A stretch of 7,435 bases of DNA from Acidobacteriota bacterium. Its GTDB lineage: Bacteria; Acidobacteriota; Terriglobia; Acidiferrales; UBA7541. The stretch covers positions 1 through 7,435 of the forward strand of contig QHYP01000147.1 of assembly GCA_003224195.1 (NCBI GenBank), read 5' to 3'. Shown in pieces: positions 1 to 7,200 of this stretch. The notes under the pieces are model-generated. The model searched no databases and was not told where the DNA came from. It saw nothing but the letters and a program-made list of their open reading frames with translations. Each line of letters begins with the position of its first letter. The stretch's first letter is position 1. The translations under genes were made by a program, and so were the position numbers.

Positions 1-206
1 TGAACGTCCGGCGTGACGATTTGCCGGGCGTACTGAAAGTGCTACCAGCCTTAAAAAATCCGACAATTTCACCGCTCAGCGATCCCGAATGGGTGGCTGT
101 GAATACGATCATCGAAGAGGCGGACGTGCGGCAAAGCTTGCCGAAACTGAAGGCCGCCAGAGCGCAGGGGATCGTCGAGTATCCCTTGAACAAGATCGTG
201 CTGTGA
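1..206 (+). CDS. hisG: ATP phosphoribosyltransferase, long form, C-terminal fragment (5' end outside window)
   Basis: HisG condenses ATP with PRPP to phosphoribosyl-ATP, the first and feedback-controlled step of histidine synthesis, in the cytoplasm. Only the last 67 complete codons are present; they start at position 3, and bases 1-2 finish a codon that could be ATG. The visible part matches the ACT-like C-terminal regulatory domain of the long HisG form: a 'LPGVLKVLPALKNPTISPL' stretch resembles the 'LLPGxxxPTxxPL' region of E. coli HisG, and the chain ends in 'GIVEYPLNKIVL', like 'SILVLPIEKMME' in E. coli. The long form binds histidine itself and does not need the HisZ partner used by short HisG, so allosteric inhibition by histidine is expected. 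The catalytic domain is not visible. The TGA stop shares one base with the hisD ATG (TGATG). Identification rests on C-terminal similarity plus operon position. Confidence 0.9.
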   Translation, partial: NVRRDDLPGVLKVLPALKNPTISPLSDPEWVAVNTIIEEADVRQSLPKLKAARAQGIVEYPLNKIVL

Positions 207-1459
207 TGCGTATCATCAGGCTCAATCGGAAAGTTGCGGAGGATTTGCTTCGCGCGCGCGGCCGGCGCGACGCCGCGGCGGAACGCATCGCTGCGCGCAT
301 CGTGGCCGATGTTCGCCGCAGAGGCGACGCCGCTCTTTTCTACTGGACGAAGAAACTGGACGGCGCGGGCCTCGCGCACGAAGGTGTTTTCATTTCCCGC
401 CACGAGCTGCGCGTCGCGCGGAATTGCGTCAGCGCCGACTTCCTTAGCGCTATCCGACACGCCGCACGCAACATTCGTCGCGTCGCAGAACAACAATTGC
501 CGCGACCATGGTCGCTCGAGGTCGAACCGGGCGTGCGGATACGGCAACTCGTCCGCCCGCTCGATTGTATCGGCTGCTACATTCCGGGCGGCCGCTTCTC
601 GCTCGTCTCCACGCTCCTGATGACCGTAGTTCCCGCACGCGTCGCGGGCGTGCCTCGCATCATCGTCGCTTCTCCGCGGGCGAACGCGGAGGTACTTGCT
701 GCGGCTGACCTTCTCGGTGTGGATTGTGTCGGGCGGATTGGCGGGGCGCAGGCGATCGCGGCTCTCGCCTATGGGACGCGGAACATCCCGCGCGTGGACA
801 AGATTTTTGGCCCCGGGAATCGCTTCGTCACGGCTGCCAAGTGGCTTGTCAGCGCTGACTGCGCGATTGATTTGCCTGCAGGGCCGACGGAGGCCATCGT
901 GCTCGCCGCAAGCGGCAATCCCCGTTGGATTGCGGCGGACTTGCTCGCGCAGGCCGAACACGCGCCCGACGCGGGCAGTTTCCTCGTGACAACTTCGCGC
1001 AAGCTCGCACAGTCCGTGCAGAACAAAATCGAAACTCAGCTTCGCCGGTTGCCGCGCTCCAATCCAGCGCACCTCTCCATGGCGCGCGTCGGCGCCATTT
1101 TAGTGGCCTCCTCTCTCGACGCGGCGGTAGATTTCGTGAACCGCTTTGCGCCGGAGCACCTCAGCGTGGTTGGAAGCGAGACTCGTTTGATCAAGAGAAT
1201 CGGCGCGGCTGGCACAGTTTTTCTCGGCCCCTGGGCCGCGCAGCCGCTCGGAGACTATGCAACTGGAAGCAACCACGTCCTGCCGACCGGCGGTTGGGCG
1301 CGCAGGCGAGGGGGGCTCAGCGCGGCGGATTTTGTGAAATGGATGAGCGTGCAAGAGATCGGAAAGGCCGGATTTGCGCGCCTTGCGCCGGTCGCTCGCG
1401 CGCTGGCTCAAATCGAAGGGTTGCAGGCGCATCACAATGCCGTCGCTGTGAGGGAATGA
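206..1459 (+). CDS. hisD: Histidinol dehydrogenase
   Basis: HisD is a zinc- and NAD-dependent cytoplasmic enzyme that oxidises L-histidinol through histidinal to L-histidine, the last two steps of the pathway. The 417-residue product is slightly shorter than the usual ~430. Hallmarks seen in order: 'GCYIPGGR' (123-130), 'GGAQAIAALAYGT' (179-191), 'VDKIFGPGNRFVT' (197-209), 'DLPAGPTE' (222-229), 'LLAQAEHAPD' (246-255), 'FAPEHL' (314-319), 'GDYATGSNHVLPT' (349-361) and the C-terminal 'AHHNAV' (408-413). By alignment to E. coli HisD from memory, Q249, H252, D350 and H409 are the zinc ligands and E317/H318 the catalytic pair; all are intact. I chose the ATG at 206 because it overlaps the hisG stop and gives a family-like N-terminus; the frame extends upstream to an ATG at 89, but that adds 39 residues inside hisG. 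No clear Shine-Dalgarno precedes 206, which fits translational coupling to hisG. Confidence 0.97.
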   Translation: MRIIRLNRKVAEDLLRARGRRDAAAERIAARIVADVRRRGDAALFYWTKKLDGAGLAHEGVFISRHELRVARNCVSADFLSAIRHAARNIRRVAEQQLPRPWSLEVEPGVRIRQLVRPLDCIGCYIPGGRFSLVSTLLMTVVPARVAGVPRIIVASPRANAEVLAAADLLGVDCVGRIGGAQAIAALAYGTRNIPRVDKIFGPGNRFVTAAKWLVSADCAIDLPAGPTEAIVLAASGNPRWIAADLLAQAEHAPDAGSFLVTTSRKLAQSVQNKIETQLRRLPRSNPAHLSMARVGAILVASSLDAAVDFVNRFAPEHLSVVGSETRLIKRIGAAGTVFLGPWAAQPLGDYATGSNHVLPTGGWARRRGGLSAADFVKWMSVQEIGKAGFARLAPVARALAQIEGLQAHHNAVAVRE

Positions 1460-1463
1460 GGAG
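1458..1463 (+). promoter_or_regulatory. Ribosome binding site of hisB
   Basis: GAGGAG lies 5 bases before the hisB ATG at 1469 and overlaps the hisD TGA. This is the only junction in the his cluster with a gap rather than an overlap, and it has the strongest Shine-Dalgarno match of the cluster, so hisB may initiate independently. It supports the start at 1469. Confidence 0.75.
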
Positions 1464-1468
1464 CGCGC

Positions 1469-2059
1469 ATGGCCCGCATCGCGAACATTCATCGCAAGAC
1501 GAATGAGACGGATATTCGCGTCCGGCTGAATCTCGACGGCCGCGGCAAAGCGCGCGTCTCCACGGGCGTCCGCTTCTTCGACCACATGTTGGAGCTACTT
1601 GCCCGCCACGGCGCTTTCGACCTTGAACTGATCGCCCGCGGCGACCTGGATGTGGACCAGCACCACACCGTGGAAGATACAGGAATCACACTGGGCGAAG
1701 CGGTGCGAAAGGCTCTCGGCTCGAAACGTGGCATCCTCCGCGCAGGCTATTTCCTGATGCCGATGGACGAAACTCTTGCCGCGGCTGCAGTGGACCTGGG
1801 CGGCCGGCCGTGTTGTGTAGTGCGCGCAAAAATTACCGCGCAGCGTGTCGGTGATTTCCAGGTCGAACTTCTCGAAGATTTCTTTCAGGGTTTTGCGCAG
1901 GCCGCGCGCGCCAACGTGCATCTTCGCGCGCTTTACGGCCGGTCGTCACATCACCAGGTCGAGGCAATCTTCAAAGCATTCGCCCGCGCCCTGCGTTTTG
2001 CCGTCGCGCGGGACAAGCGTCTTCGCCGCGTGTTGCCCAGCACGAAAGGGCTGCTATGA
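1469..2059 (+). CDS. hisB: Imidazoleglycerol-phosphate dehydratase (monofunctional)
   Basis: HisB removes water from imidazole-glycerol phosphate to give imidazole-acetol phosphate; it is a manganese enzyme that normally assembles into a 24-mer in the cytoplasm. The 196-residue protein is the standard size of the single-domain enzyme and begins directly with the 'R.T.ET.I.V.L.LDG.G' strand of the family. The diagnostic repeats are present: 'FFDHML' (36-41), 'DQHHTVEDTGI' (63-73) and 'GRSSHHQVEAIFKAFARAL' (157-175). Expected metal or catalytic residues H39, H65, H66, E69, H161, H162 and E165 are all there. The C-terminus 'VLPSTKGLL' matches the usual 'xxPSSKGxL' ending. No N-terminal HAD phosphatase domain is present, unlike the bifunctional E. 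coli HisB, so histidinol-phosphate phosphatase must be encoded elsewhere. The stop overlaps the hisH start by 4 bases (ATGA). Confidence 0.97.
   Translation: MARIANIHRKTNETDIRVRLNLDGRGKARVSTGVRFFDHMLELLARHGAFDLELIARGDLDVDQHHTVEDTGITLGEAVRKALGSKRGILRAGYFLMPMDETLAAAAVDLGGRPCCVVRAKITAQRVGDFQVELLEDFFQGFAQAARANVHLRALYGRSSHHQVEAIFKAFARALRFAVARDKRLRRVLPSTKGLL
2046..2050 (+). promoter_or_regulatory. Ribosome binding site of hisH
   Basis: AAGGG, inside the last codons of hisB, ends 5 bases before the hisH ATG at 2056. Together with the ATGA overlap it supports this start and coupled translation. Confidence 0.6.
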
Positions 2060-2661
2060 GAATCACTCTAATCGACTACGGCGCGGGCAATCTCCCCAGT
2101 GTCGAGCGCGCGTTCCAAAGGCTGGGCGCCGAGGCCGAGCGCGTGAACACGCCGGACTCTATGGAGCGCGCTGAGGCCATCGTTCTTCCCGGCGTGGGCC
2201 ATTTTGCGGCGCTCATTCGCGCCATCGATGAACGCGGACTGCGCGAACCCTTGCTTGCAGCGATCAAGCGCGGCGCCCCATTCCTCGGTATCTGTTTAGG
2301 ATTGCAGGCGCTCTTTGAGTCGAGCGAGGAGGCGCCGGAGCTTCCGGGTCTTGCTCTTTTGAAGGGCGCGGTGCGCCCGCTGCCCCCGCGCGTCAAGCTG
2401 CCCCACATGGGCTGGAATCAGGTTCGTTCAGCGCCTGCCTCGCGCATTTTTAGGGGTTTGTCGCCGGATTCGTGGTTCTACTTTGCCCACTCCTACGCGG
2501 CGATGCATGAAGGTCCCAGCGTTGCGGCATTCTGCTCGCATGGAACGGACTTCATCGCCGCGATCGAATCGGAAAACATCTGGGCCGTGCAATTCCACCC
2601 GGAAAAGTCGGCTGCGCCTGGCGCGCGCGTCCTCGCTAATTTTCTGGAGTTCACGCAATGA
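2056..2661 (+). CDS. hisH: Imidazole glycerol phosphate synthase, glutamine amidotransferase subunit
   Basis: HisH hydrolyses glutamine and channels ammonia to its partner HisF, together forming IGP synthase in the cytoplasm. The 201-residue protein is a full-length class I (triad) glutaminase. Seen in sequence: N-terminal 'IDYGAGNLPSVERAF' (6-20), the oxyanion-strand motif 'PGVGHF' (45-50), the nucleophile elbow 'GICLGLQALF' with Cys80 (78-87), 'PHMGWNQV' (116-123), 'FYFAHSY' (141-147) and 'VQFHPEKS' with His181 and Glu183 (178-185). The Cys-His-Glu triad is therefore intact. The start is fixed by the 4-base overlap with the hisB stop and a nearby AAGGG. Its stop overlaps hisF by 4 bases, so the two subunits of the complex are encoded in immediate succession, which favours stoichiometric synthesis. 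Confidence 0.97.
   Translation: MRITLIDYGAGNLPSVERAFQRLGAEAERVNTPDSMERAEAIVLPGVGHFAALIRAIDERGLREPLLAAIKRGAPFLGICLGLQALFESSEEAPELPGLALLKGAVRPLPPRVKLPHMGWNQVRSAPASRIFRGLSPDSWFYFAHSYAAMHEGPSVAAFCSHGTDFIAAIESENIWAVQFHPEKSAAPGARVLANFLEFTQ
2646..2649 (+). promoter_or_regulatory. Ribosome binding site of hisF
   Basis: GGAG near the 3' end of hisH sits 8 bases before the hisF ATG at 2658. It supports the start that overlaps the hisH stop (ATGA). Confidence 0.6.
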
Positions 2662-3422
2662 GCCTCGCGCACCGAATCATTCCCTGCCTCGATACGGACG
2701 GCGCGCGCGTCGTGAAGGGCGTGAATTTTGTCGGGTTGCGCGACGCCGGCGATCCCGTCGCGCTCGCCGCGAGGTATAACACCGAAGGTGCAGACGAACT
2801 CGTGGTCCTCGATATCGCAGCCTCGCGCGACCGCCGGCCCACGTTTCTCGAAACCATTCGCTGCGTGGGAGAGCAGCTCGCCATCCCTCTCACGGCCGGC
2901 GGTGGAATTCGAACGCTTCAGGATGCGCGCTCTGTCGTCCGCGCCGGCGCGGATAAAGTGACCGTAAACACCGCCGCGGTCGCGCGGCCAGAACTTCTGA
3001 CGGAACTTGCTGCGGATTTTGGCTCTCAAGCCGTGGTGCTCGCTATCGACGCGAAGCGCGATGGCGGCTGGTGGGAAGTGCGCATTCGCGGCGGCCGCGA
3101 AGCCACCGGACTCGACGCCATCGAATGGGCGAAAGAAGGCGTATCGCGCGGCGCAGGAGAGATCCTGCTCAGTTCGGTAGATCGCGACGGCAGGCAGAGC
3201 GGCTTTGACGTCGAGCTGACGGCCGCCATCGCCCGCGCTATAAGCGTGCCCGTCATCGCCTCCGGCGGGGCCAAGACGCCCGAACATTTCCTGGAAATTT
3301 TCACCGAAGGGGCGGCCGATGCCGCGCTCGCAGCCTCGATTTTTCACGACAACGCTCAACCCATCGGCGGGTTGAAGAAATTTCTCGCGGAAAACGGGGT
3401 CTCCGTCCGCATCGCGCCATGA
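2658..3422 (+). CDS. hisF: Imidazole glycerol phosphate synthase, cyclase subunit
   Basis: HisF uses ammonia from HisH to split and cyclise PRFAR into imidazole-glycerol phosphate and AICAR, the branch shared with purine synthesis. The 254 residues are the normal length for this (beta/alpha)8 barrel. Visible marks: 'RIIPCLDTDGARVVKGVNF' (6-24) with catalytic Asp12, 'LDIAAS' (51-56), the phosphate-binding 'GGGIR' (81-85), 'DKVTVNTAAV' (99-108), 'AIDAKRD' with the second catalytic Asp131 (129-135), 'GAGEILLSSVDRDG' (165-178), 'VPVIASGGA' (197-205) and 'ALAASIFH' (223-230). Both half-barrel repeats are recognisable. Slight oddities: the loop usually read as T-S-(I/M)-D-x-D-G-T-K is SSVDRDGRQ here, with Ser172 for Thr and Arg179 after the glycine. 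The gene lies directly between hisH and hisA, before rather than after hisA as is usual; its stop overlaps hisA by 4 bases. Confidence 0.97.
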   Translation: MSLAHRIIPCLDTDGARVVKGVNFVGLRDAGDPVALAARYNTEGADELVVLDIAASRDRRPTFLETIRCVGEQLAIPLTAGGGIRTLQDARSVVRAGADKVTVNTAAVARPELLTELAADFGSQAVVLAIDAKRDGGWWEVRIRGGREATGLDAIEWAKEGVSRGAGEILLSSVDRDGRQSGFDVELTAAIARAISVPVIASGGAKTPEHFLEIFTEGAADAALAASIFHDNAQPIGGLKKFLAENGVSVRIAP

Positions 3423-4108
3423 TTATCCCCTGCATCGATCTTCAGGATGGCAAAGCGGTGCAGCTTGTTCGCGGCCGCCGCCGCGTACTCGCCGTGGACG
3501 ATCTTCTCGGCCTGCTCGAGCGCTTCCGCAGTTATTCCCAACTTCACTTGATCGATCTCGACGCCGCGATGCGCCGCGGCAGCAACAGTCGTGCGATCCG
3601 TCTGCTGTGCGGCGAGGCCAAGCAGCGCCATGGCTTTCATGTGCGCGTCGGCGGCGGAGTGCGCAGCGTCGCGCGCGCGGCGCAACTTCTGAAAGCCGGT
3701 GCAGACCAGGTGATTGTCGGTACCGCGGCGATCCGCAACGGAAACGTGAACCACGCGTTCTTGCGAAGACTGAAAGCCCGCTTGGGAAAGAAGAAGATCG
3801 TAGTGGCCCTTGATTGTGAACGCAGCATGCTTGTCGTCCATGGCTGGCGCGAACGTCTCTCCCTGCGCCCCGAGGAGGTCATGCGTGAGCTGAGCCGATA
3901 CTGCTGGGGTTTTCTCTGCACGTACGTAGATAACGAGGGGACATTGCGCGGGACCAATCTGGACTGGTTTCGCCGCCTCCGCCGCGTCACACCGCTTCCC
4001 ATCATCGCCGCAGGCGGCATCCGCAGCCGCCGCGAAGTCCGCGCGCTTGCGCGTCTCGGGATGGACGCCGCGGTTGGCATGGCGCTTTACCGCAACCTTC
4101 TCCGCTGA
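3419..4108 (+). CDS. hisA: ProFAR isomerase (1-(5-phosphoribosyl)-5-[(5-phosphoribosylamino)methylideneamino]imidazole-4-carboxamide isomerase), divergent
   Basis: HisA catalyses the Amadori rearrangement of ProFAR to PRFAR, the substrate of HisH/HisF. The 229-residue barrel is a little shorter than the usual ~240-245. It begins 'MIIPCIDLQDGKAVQLVRG' with the expected catalytic Asp7, has 'LIDLDAAM' (45-52 region), 'VRVGGGVRS' (75-83), 'GADQVIVGTAA' (94-104), 'VVALD' with the second acid Asp132 (128-132), 'PIIAAGGIRS' (194-203) and 'MDAAVGMALY' (215-224). The loop normally T-D-x-x-x-D-G is 'TYVDNEGTLRG' (168-178), keeping the threonine but altering what follows. I recall this variant as typical of acidobacterial HisA. 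A bifunctional PriA is possible but not indicated, because HisA sits in a full his operon. The start overlaps the hisF stop (ATGA) with no clear ribosome binding site, suggesting coupled translation. It is the last his gene here; no hisI or hisE follows. Confidence 0.92.
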   Translation: MIIPCIDLQDGKAVQLVRGRRRVLAVDDLLGLLERFRSYSQLHLIDLDAAMRRGSNSRAIRLLCGEAKQRHGFHVRVGGGVRSVARAAQLLKAGADQVIVGTAAIRNGNVNHAFLRRLKARLGKKKIVVALDCERSMLVVHGWRERLSLRPEEVMRELSRYCWGFLCTYVDNEGTLRGTNLDWFRRLRRVTPLPIIAAGGIRSRREVRALARLGMDAAVGMALYRNLLR

Positions 4109-4158
4109 AACCCGGCGGACTCGCGCACCACTGTCAAGTTGTACGACAGATCGCCATT

Positions 4159-4189
4159 GCCCGTTGGTTTTTCAGATGAAAAATCGGGC
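4159..4189. repeat. Imperfect inverted repeat between hisA and the lipid-repair gene
   Basis: The left arm GCCCG-ttgg-TTTTTCA (4159-4174) and right arm TGAAAAA-t-CGGGC (4177-4189) are complementary over 7 + 5 base pairs, with only GA between them and an unequal internal bulge (4 against 1 base). It lies 50 bases after the hisA stop and 42 before the next ATG. As RNA it could form a hairpin with an A/U-rich top and G/C base; as DNA the perfect centre TTTTTCAGATGAAAAA could be an operator. No run of T follows the right arm, so a standard intrinsic terminator is not supported. The rest of the 4109-4231 gap shows no convincing -35/-10 pair. Confidence 0.4.
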
Positions 4190-4218
4190 CGAGGCGGATA
4201 GCATCTGAGGCTGCCGGC

Positions 4219-4225
4219 GGAGAGG
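4219..4225 (+). promoter_or_regulatory. Ribosome binding site of the LplT-Aas fusion gene
   Basis: GGAGAGG lies 6 bases before the ATG at 4232. An in-frame TAG at 4199-4201 rules out any ATG further upstream, so this site and the stop together fix the start of the large downstream gene. Confidence 0.75.
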
Positions 4226-4231
4226 CGGCCC

Positions 4232-7200
4232 ATGCCCGACCAGGAAACCAATTGGCGCCGCGGCTTCTGGAGCCTGATCGCCACGCAGTTCCAGGGCGCC
4301 TTCAACGAGAACGGGCTGAAGAACCTCGTCATCTTTCTCATCCTCGCGATGCCTCTGAAATCCGAGGAGAAAGACAGCAAAGTCCTGCTTGTCGGCGCTC
4401 TGTTTTCGGGCCCGTTCATCCTGTTTTCTATGACGGGTGGATACCTGGCGGATCGCTTCAGCAAACGCAACGTCACCATCGGCACAAAGGTCTTTGAGAT
4501 CGCCGTGATGTTGCTTGCCATCCTCGCGCTCGCTCAGGAAAACTTGCACTTGGCGATGGCGGCCGTGTTCCTTGCGAGCACGCAGGCAGCGCTGTTCGGA
4601 CCGTCGAAGTACGGCCTGCTCCCGGAGGTTTTGCCGGAGAGCCAGCTGTCCTGGGGCAACGGCATCCTGGAGCTGGGCACATTTCTGGCTATCATCGCCG
4701 GAAGCCTTGCGGGGGCTTCTCTGTCGGACGCATTTCGCGGGCGCCAGGGGATCTCCGGCTTGATTTTTCTCGCTTGCTCGGTTGTGGGCCTAGTTACCAG
4801 CTATAGCATCACGCGCGTTCCGGCCGCTGATTCAGCCAGGAAGTTCAATCCCAACTTTCTGGGAGATCTTTGGACGCAGGGAACGCTTATCCGGCGCGAC
4901 CGTGTGCTCTGGCTCGCTGTCCTCGGCAACACGTACTTCTGGTTCCTCGGTGCGCTATTGCAGTTCAACATCATTTTCTACGGCAAAAGTGTCCTCCAAA
5001 TCAGCGACACAAAAAACGGACTTCTGCAGGCCGCCGTGGCGGTGGGCATCGGAGTGGGGAGTTTCGCGGCTGGGTATCTCTCCGGCGGAAAGATCGAATA
5101 CGGCTTGATTCCTCTCGGCGCAATGGGCATGACCGTTTTTGGATTTTTCCTTTCGGGGCATGGTCTCCCCTTTCTGACTGTGTTTTTGCTTTTGGCGGCG
5201 CTCGGATTCGCTGCCGGCTTCTTCGTCGTTCCCATCAATGCCCTGATTCAGCATCGGCCCGAGCAGGAGAAAAAGGGCGGCGTGATCGGCGCGGCAAACT
5301 TGCTGTCGTTCGTTGGAATCGGGTTCGCGTCGGTCATCTATTATGCCGCGACACATTTGGCGCATCTGGGCCCGGCGGCAATTTTCTTCTGGGCTTCGGC
5401 TGCGACGCTGGCCGCCACGGGGTATGTTCTGTACCTGCTCCCAGATTCGCTCCTGCGGCTGCTGTTGTGGTTCGCAACGCACACGCTCTACCGGATCGAC
5501 GTTCAGGGCCGAGAATACGTCCCCGTCCGAGGCGGCGCGTTGCTCGTTCCGAACCACGCCTCCATGGTGGATGCGTGTCTGATGATCGCCTCCAGCGACC
5601 GGCCCATCCGCTTTCTGATGTTCAAGGATTCTTACGAACACCCAGTCATCAAGCCGTTCGCGAAGATTCTCCGAGTGATTCCCATCTCTTCGCAGCAGCG
5701 TCCACGCGAAATGATCCATTCTTTGCGCGAAGCCGCGCAAGTTCTCCGGGACGGCGAACTCGTCTGCATCTTCCCCGAAGGGCAGATGACGCGCATCGGC
5801 CAGATGCTTCCGTTCCGGAGAGGAATGGAGCGCATCCTGAAGGGAGTGGATGCGCCCATCATACCGGTACACATCGACGGCGTATGGGGTTCCATTTTCA
5901 GTTTTTTCGGCGGGCGCTTCTTATGGAAGCTGCCCCGCAAGATTCCGTATCCAGTGCGTGTCACGTTTGGCAAGCCATTGTCCCCGACGGCGACTTCTCA
6001 GGAAGCGCGGCAAGCCGTTCAGGAGCTGGGCGTCGAAGCGTTCGCGCACCGCAAGCGGCACATGAAAACGCTGCCGCGTTCTTTTCTGCAAACGGTCCGC
6101 CGACATCCGTTCCGCTTCGCCATGGCCGACGGGCGAATGCCGCAGGTTCGCTATTTTGACGCGCTCGTGAAAACGATTTTCTTGGCACGGCGCTTGCGCA
6201 GCCGTTGGCGCGGCCAGGAAATGGTAGGCATTCTCCTGCCACCGTCCATTCCCGGCGCGCTGGTGAATCTCGCGGCCCTGCTGATGGGCAAAGTTCCCGT
6301 CAATTTGAACTACACTAGCTCGAACGAATCTCTTACCGCCTGCGCGCAGCAGTGCAATTTGCAGACGGTCGTCACGTCTCGCCAATTTCTCGAGCGGGTT
6401 CACGTGCAGCCCCCGGCTGAAGCCATTTTCCTCGAAGATCTCGCGGCAAATCCGCGTGTTGCAGAGCGCGCATGCGCCTTGCTAGCGTCGTGCCTTCTCC
6501 CAGCGCGTGGCATCGAAACCTTCGTCGGCGCGGAACGCCGCGCAAGACTCGACGACGTGGCTACAATCATTTTCTCCAGCGGCTCAACCGGCGATCCGAA
6601 AGGCGTGATCCTGACGCATTACAACATTGCGTCGAACGTCGAGCAGCTCAACCAGGTGGTCATGCTGAACTCCACGGATCGCATCCTGGGAATTCTGCCC
6701 TTCTTCCATTCTTTCGGATTCACGGGGACGCTCTGCCTGCCGGTCGCGCTCGGTCTCGGTGTGATCTATCATCCGAATCCGCTCGACGCCCGGGCGATCG
6801 GCGCGCTCGTCGCCCAGTACGCGATTACGCTCTTGCTGGCGACGCCCACCTTTCTGAACACCTACACCCGGCGCTGCGCGCCGGAGGATTTCGGCAGCCT
6901 GCGTTTCGTGATGGCGGGAGCAGAAAAACTGCCGGAGCGCATCGCACAAGCGTTTGAAGATCATTTCGGCATTCGCCCGCTCGAAGGGTACGGTTGTACG
7001 GAATGTTCGCCGGTGGTCGCGTTGAATACACTGGATTTTCGTGCGGCTTCTTTTCGGCAGGTGGGCGCCAAGCGGGGCAGCATCGGCCACCCGCTGCCGG
7101 GAATGAGTGTGCGGATCGTGGATCCGGCGACTGGCCGGCCCGTGCCCGTCAGTGAGCCGGGCCTGCTGCTCGTCCGCGGGCCCAACGTCATGCAGGGGTA

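Noticed and set aside
89..205. Longer hisD start at the ATG at 89
   Set aside because: The extra 39 residues overlap hisG out of frame and look like read-through of its coding sequence; the family N-terminus begins at the ATG at 206, which overlaps the hisG stop.
21..206. A separate small gene starting at TTG 21
   Set aside because: The same frame continues open to the left edge and matches the HisG C-terminus, so it is a fragment of hisG and not a small gene.
2493..3359. 288-codon open frame on the minus strand opposite hisH/hisF
   Set aside because: It lies antisense to well-conserved HisF; such long frames are common opposite GC-rich genes, and the translation resembles no family I recognise.
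4131..4149. CTGTC...GACAG pair as a LexA (SOS) box
   Set aside because: CTGT and ACAG are 11 bases apart rather than the 8 of the E. coli-type box, and no SOS gene follows; probably chance.
4157..4204. Promoter for the fusion gene from TTGCCC (4157-4162) and TAGCAT (4199-4204)
   Set aside because: The spacing is 36 bases, far from the 16-18 of a sigma-70 promoter, and no better-spaced pair is visible.
4955..5872. 305-codon open frame on the minus strand
   Set aside because: Antisense to the transporter and acyltransferase domains of the fusion gene; low-complexity, arginine-, histidine- and glutamate-rich translation with no recognisable motif.
4870..6159. 429-codon + strand open frame
   Set aside because: Out-of-frame shadow of the fusion gene, whose own frame carries the NHxxxxD, FPEG and transporter motifs; the shadow product is arginine- and alanine-rich with no domain.
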